From: Promethearchaeota archaeon
Lineage (GTDB): Archaea; Asgardarchaeota; Lokiarchaeia; Sigyniarchaeales; SOKP01
Length of the DNA: 6,255 nt
Assembly (NCBI GenBank): GCA_030615235.1
Contig: JAUWZR010000154.1
Span: 1-6,255, forward strand
Direction of reading: 5' to 3'
Made by a program: the position numbers and the translations under genes. The notes under the pieces are model-generated. The model was given only the letters and a program-made list of their open reading frames with translations. It did not search any database and was not told the origin of the DNA. How positions within the stretch are numbered: the stretch's first letter is position 1; the number at the start of each line of letters is the position of its first letter. This document shows positions 4,604 through 6,255 of the stretch, in pieces.

Positions 4604-6255
4604 GTGGAATATGAACTAAAAGAAAAACATGTTAAGGATTGGTCTAGATTAGAGACTTACATATCTACGATATCATCAAGATTTCTCGCAAATATTGATA
4701 TAGATGAGGATATCAATGCATCTTTACGGGATATGGGGATTCTTAGTGGAGCAAGCCGTGTTTATCTTTTTCTTTTTAACAAAGAAAAAAATGTTATGAA
4801 TAATACGCACGAGTGGTGTGCAGAGGGAATATCGCCACATATCCAAATTATTCAGAATTTAGAATTTAAAACGCTCCCCTGGTGGATGAAACAGCTAACG
4901 AGTGGGAATTTAATAAATATAAGCAGTTTATCTGATTTACCGGATGAAGCAAAGCATACAAAAGAATTCTTAGAACTACAAGGTGTTAAGTCTGTTTTAG
5001 TTTATCCACTATACATGAAGGGAGTCTCAGCAGGATTTATCGGGTTTAATCACAGTTCAAGCGAAATTGAATGGAGTGAAGAAACTTTTACAATTCTTAG
5101 AATTTCGTCTCAAATTATCGGTAATGCTCTGGAGCGAGATATCATAGAGCAGATGTTGAAAGACTCTGAAGAAAAATATCGGTTAATAATTGAAAACATT
5201 AACGATTTAATTTCTATAATAGACCTCCATTTTAAATTTGTATATATTAATGAAAACAGTTTGAAAAAATTATTAGGTTATACAAGTAAAGATATTATCG
5301 GTAGATCATATTTAGATTTTGTACATCCGAAAGATAAGGATAGAGCAGTCGAATCTCTGACAACAGATTTCCGAACAGGGATGACAACAATTGAATTAAG
5401 AATTAAACATAAAGACGGAGACTGGATATGGTTTGAATGTAGAAGGCAAACATTTACAAATAAAGAAGGAGCACTTAACACTTTAATAATTTCGAGGGAT
5501 ATTTCGGATCGGAAATCAGCAGAAAAGCGATATAAGAATTTATTTGAAAACTCACCTAACGCAATTTTGCTCATTAATTTTAATGGTATCGTTATTGACG
5601 CTAATTCCACAACTAAAAAGTTATTTGGGTATGATAAAGAAGAATTTATAAATAAACCGATTAATAGTTTAACAGATATTTTCCCACAAGAAGTTAAACA
5701 TTTCTTTAAAATAATCTTTCGAGCATCGTTTAAAAAAGATTTCCCTAAACCTATTGAAATTCAAGTTAAAGTTAAAGACGGTATTTATATATGGGTTATT
5801 CTTCAAGCCTCGTTAATAAAACAGAACAAAAAGACTTTAATTCAATTCATTTTTCAGGATATTACAGAAAAGAAGAAAGGTGAACTTATAACAGAAAAAT
5901 TTAAGCAAGAATTGGAAGTCGAAGTTCAAAAGCGGACAAAAGAGCTTAATGACGCTTTAGATCAACACAAATTGTTTTTAGACCAGATAGCTAAATCATC
6001 TCAAATTAAAACTGAGTTCATGGCTACGATGTCTCATGAATTAAGAACCCCCTTAAATGCTATTATCGGCTTTACGGATCTTCTGTTAGAAGGGGTGTAT
6101 GGAGAATTAAATGAGGAACAAATAGATTTTTTGAACGATATAAAAAGTTCAGCAGAACACCAATTTGATATGATTAAGCGGATTTTAGATATTTCTAAAA
6201 TTGAATCTGGTCAAGTATCTTTAAATATTCAAAGATTTTCCTTGAAATCTACTAT
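4604..6255 (+). CDS. Sensor histidine kinase, GAF-PAS-PAS-HisKA (3' end outside window)
   Basis: The frame runs from GTG 4604 through the window end (550 full codons, no stop). An in-frame TAA at 4580-4582 and the lack of any other start in between make GTG 4604 the likely start; the ATG at 4611 is in another frame and stops at once. Residues 10-180 form a GAF domain (SRVYLFLF...VKSVLVYPLYMKGVSAGFIGF). Residues 187-305 are a first PAS with PAC (EEKYRLIIENINDLISIID to TLIISRDISDRK), and 308-425 a second PAS (YKNLFENSPNAILLI to FIFQDITEKK). A coiled-coil follows at 426-465, then the HisKA domain with H box MSHELRTPLNAIIGF and phospho-acceptor His478. No membrane segment is seen, so it should be a cytosolic sensor; the ligands are unknown. 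The ATP-binding domain must lie to the right. The product is not the missing part of the left-edge kinase, since both genes run rightward. The downstream receiver partner could be the minus-strand protein at 357-1106, but this is unproven. Confidence 0.95.
   Translation, partial: MEYELKEKHVKDWSRLETYISTISSRFLANIDIDEDINASLRDMGILSGASRVYLFLFNKEKNVMNNTHEWCAEGISPHIQIIQNLEFKTLPWWMKQLTSGNLINISSLSDLPDEAKHTKEFLELQGVKSVLVYPLYMKGVSAGFIGFNHSSSEIEWSEETFTILRISSQIIGNALERDIIEQMLKDSEEKYRLIIENINDLISIIDLHFKFVYINENSLKKLLGYTSKDIIGRSYLDFVHPKDKDRAVESLTTDFRTGMTTIELRIKHKDGDWIWFECRRQTFTNKEGALNTLIISRDISDRKSAEKRYKNLFENSPNAILLINFNGIVIDANSTTKKLFGYDKEEFINKPINSLTDIFPQEVKHFFKIIFRASFKKDFPKPIEIQVKVKDGIYIWVILQASLIKQNKKTLIQFIFQDITEKKKGELITEKFKQELEVEVQKRTKELNDALDQHKLFLDQIAKSSQIKTEFMATMSHELRTPLNAIIGFTDLLLEGVYGELNEEQIDFLNDIKSSAEHQFDMIKRILDISKIESGQVSLNIQRFSLKST

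Noticed and set aside
4611..4619. ATG at 4611 as the start of the sensor kinase
   Set aside because: It is in a different frame and is followed by a stop after one codon; GTG 4604 is in frame with the GAF domain.
5278..5610. Minus-strand ORF of 110 codons
   Set aside because: It is antisense to the PAS domains of the sensor kinase; no motif of its own.
1..6255. Idea that the left-edge and right-edge kinase fragments are two halves of one gene
   Set aside because: Both are on the plus strand with the C-terminal part at the left and the N-terminal part at the right, so they are separate genes unless the molecule were a circle of about this size, for which there is no evidence.

Overview
The window is AT-rich, densely coded and intron-free. 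It combines prokaryotic two-component signalling genes with eukaryote-like small GTPases: one of Arf type and one of Rag/Gtr type, the latter with the Rag-style HKxD base-recognition motif. A probable longin-domain protein lies next to the Rag-like gene. Together with TATA-type promoter candidates and GTG starts, this points to an Asgard archaeon, most likely Lokiarchaeia-like. That assignment is inferred from gene content and composition; there is no rRNA or other marker gene here. I saw no tRNA, rRNA, CRISPR array, insertion sequence or transposase.

Layout, left to right. (1) Bases 1-335, plus strand: the 3' end of a histidine kinase (ATP-binding domain), cut by the window edge. (2) Bases 357-1106, minus strand: an unusual response regulator with an N-terminal ribbon-helix-helix-like segment, a central helical hairpin resembling a kinase DHp domain, and a C-terminal receiver domain. 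It is convergent with the kinase fragment. (3) Bases 1300-2781, minus strand: a 493-residue Arf-like GTPase with an N-terminal Rad51-N-like helix-hairpin-helix region and a long lysine- and proline-rich tail ending in a short predicted amphipathic helix. (4) A 193-bp divergent intergenic region at 2782-2974 holding promoter candidates for both directions. (5) Bases 2975-3649, plus strand: a longin-like protein whose C-terminus looks like a DHp hairpin without its histidine. (6) Bases 3669-4550, plus strand: a Rag-like GTPase with a C-terminal winged-helix-like region. (7) A 53-bp gap with a perfect 16-bp palindrome and a TATA-like box. (8) Bases 4604-6255, plus strand: a GAF-PAS-PAS-HisKA sensor kinase running off the right edge.

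How they may work together (inference): the window interleaves phosphotransfer proteins (two kinases, one receiver protein, two kinase-less DHp-like hairpins) with GTPase proteins (Arf-like, Rag-like and a longin candidate for a Rag partner). The longin and Rag-like genes are 19 bp apart and are the best candidates for one complex. The two DHp-like hairpins, one in a receiver protein and one in a longin protein, are the most suggestive link between the two chemistries. The Arf-like protein's polyproline tail suggests a profilin- or cytoskeleton-related partner. None of these links is proved by the sequence.
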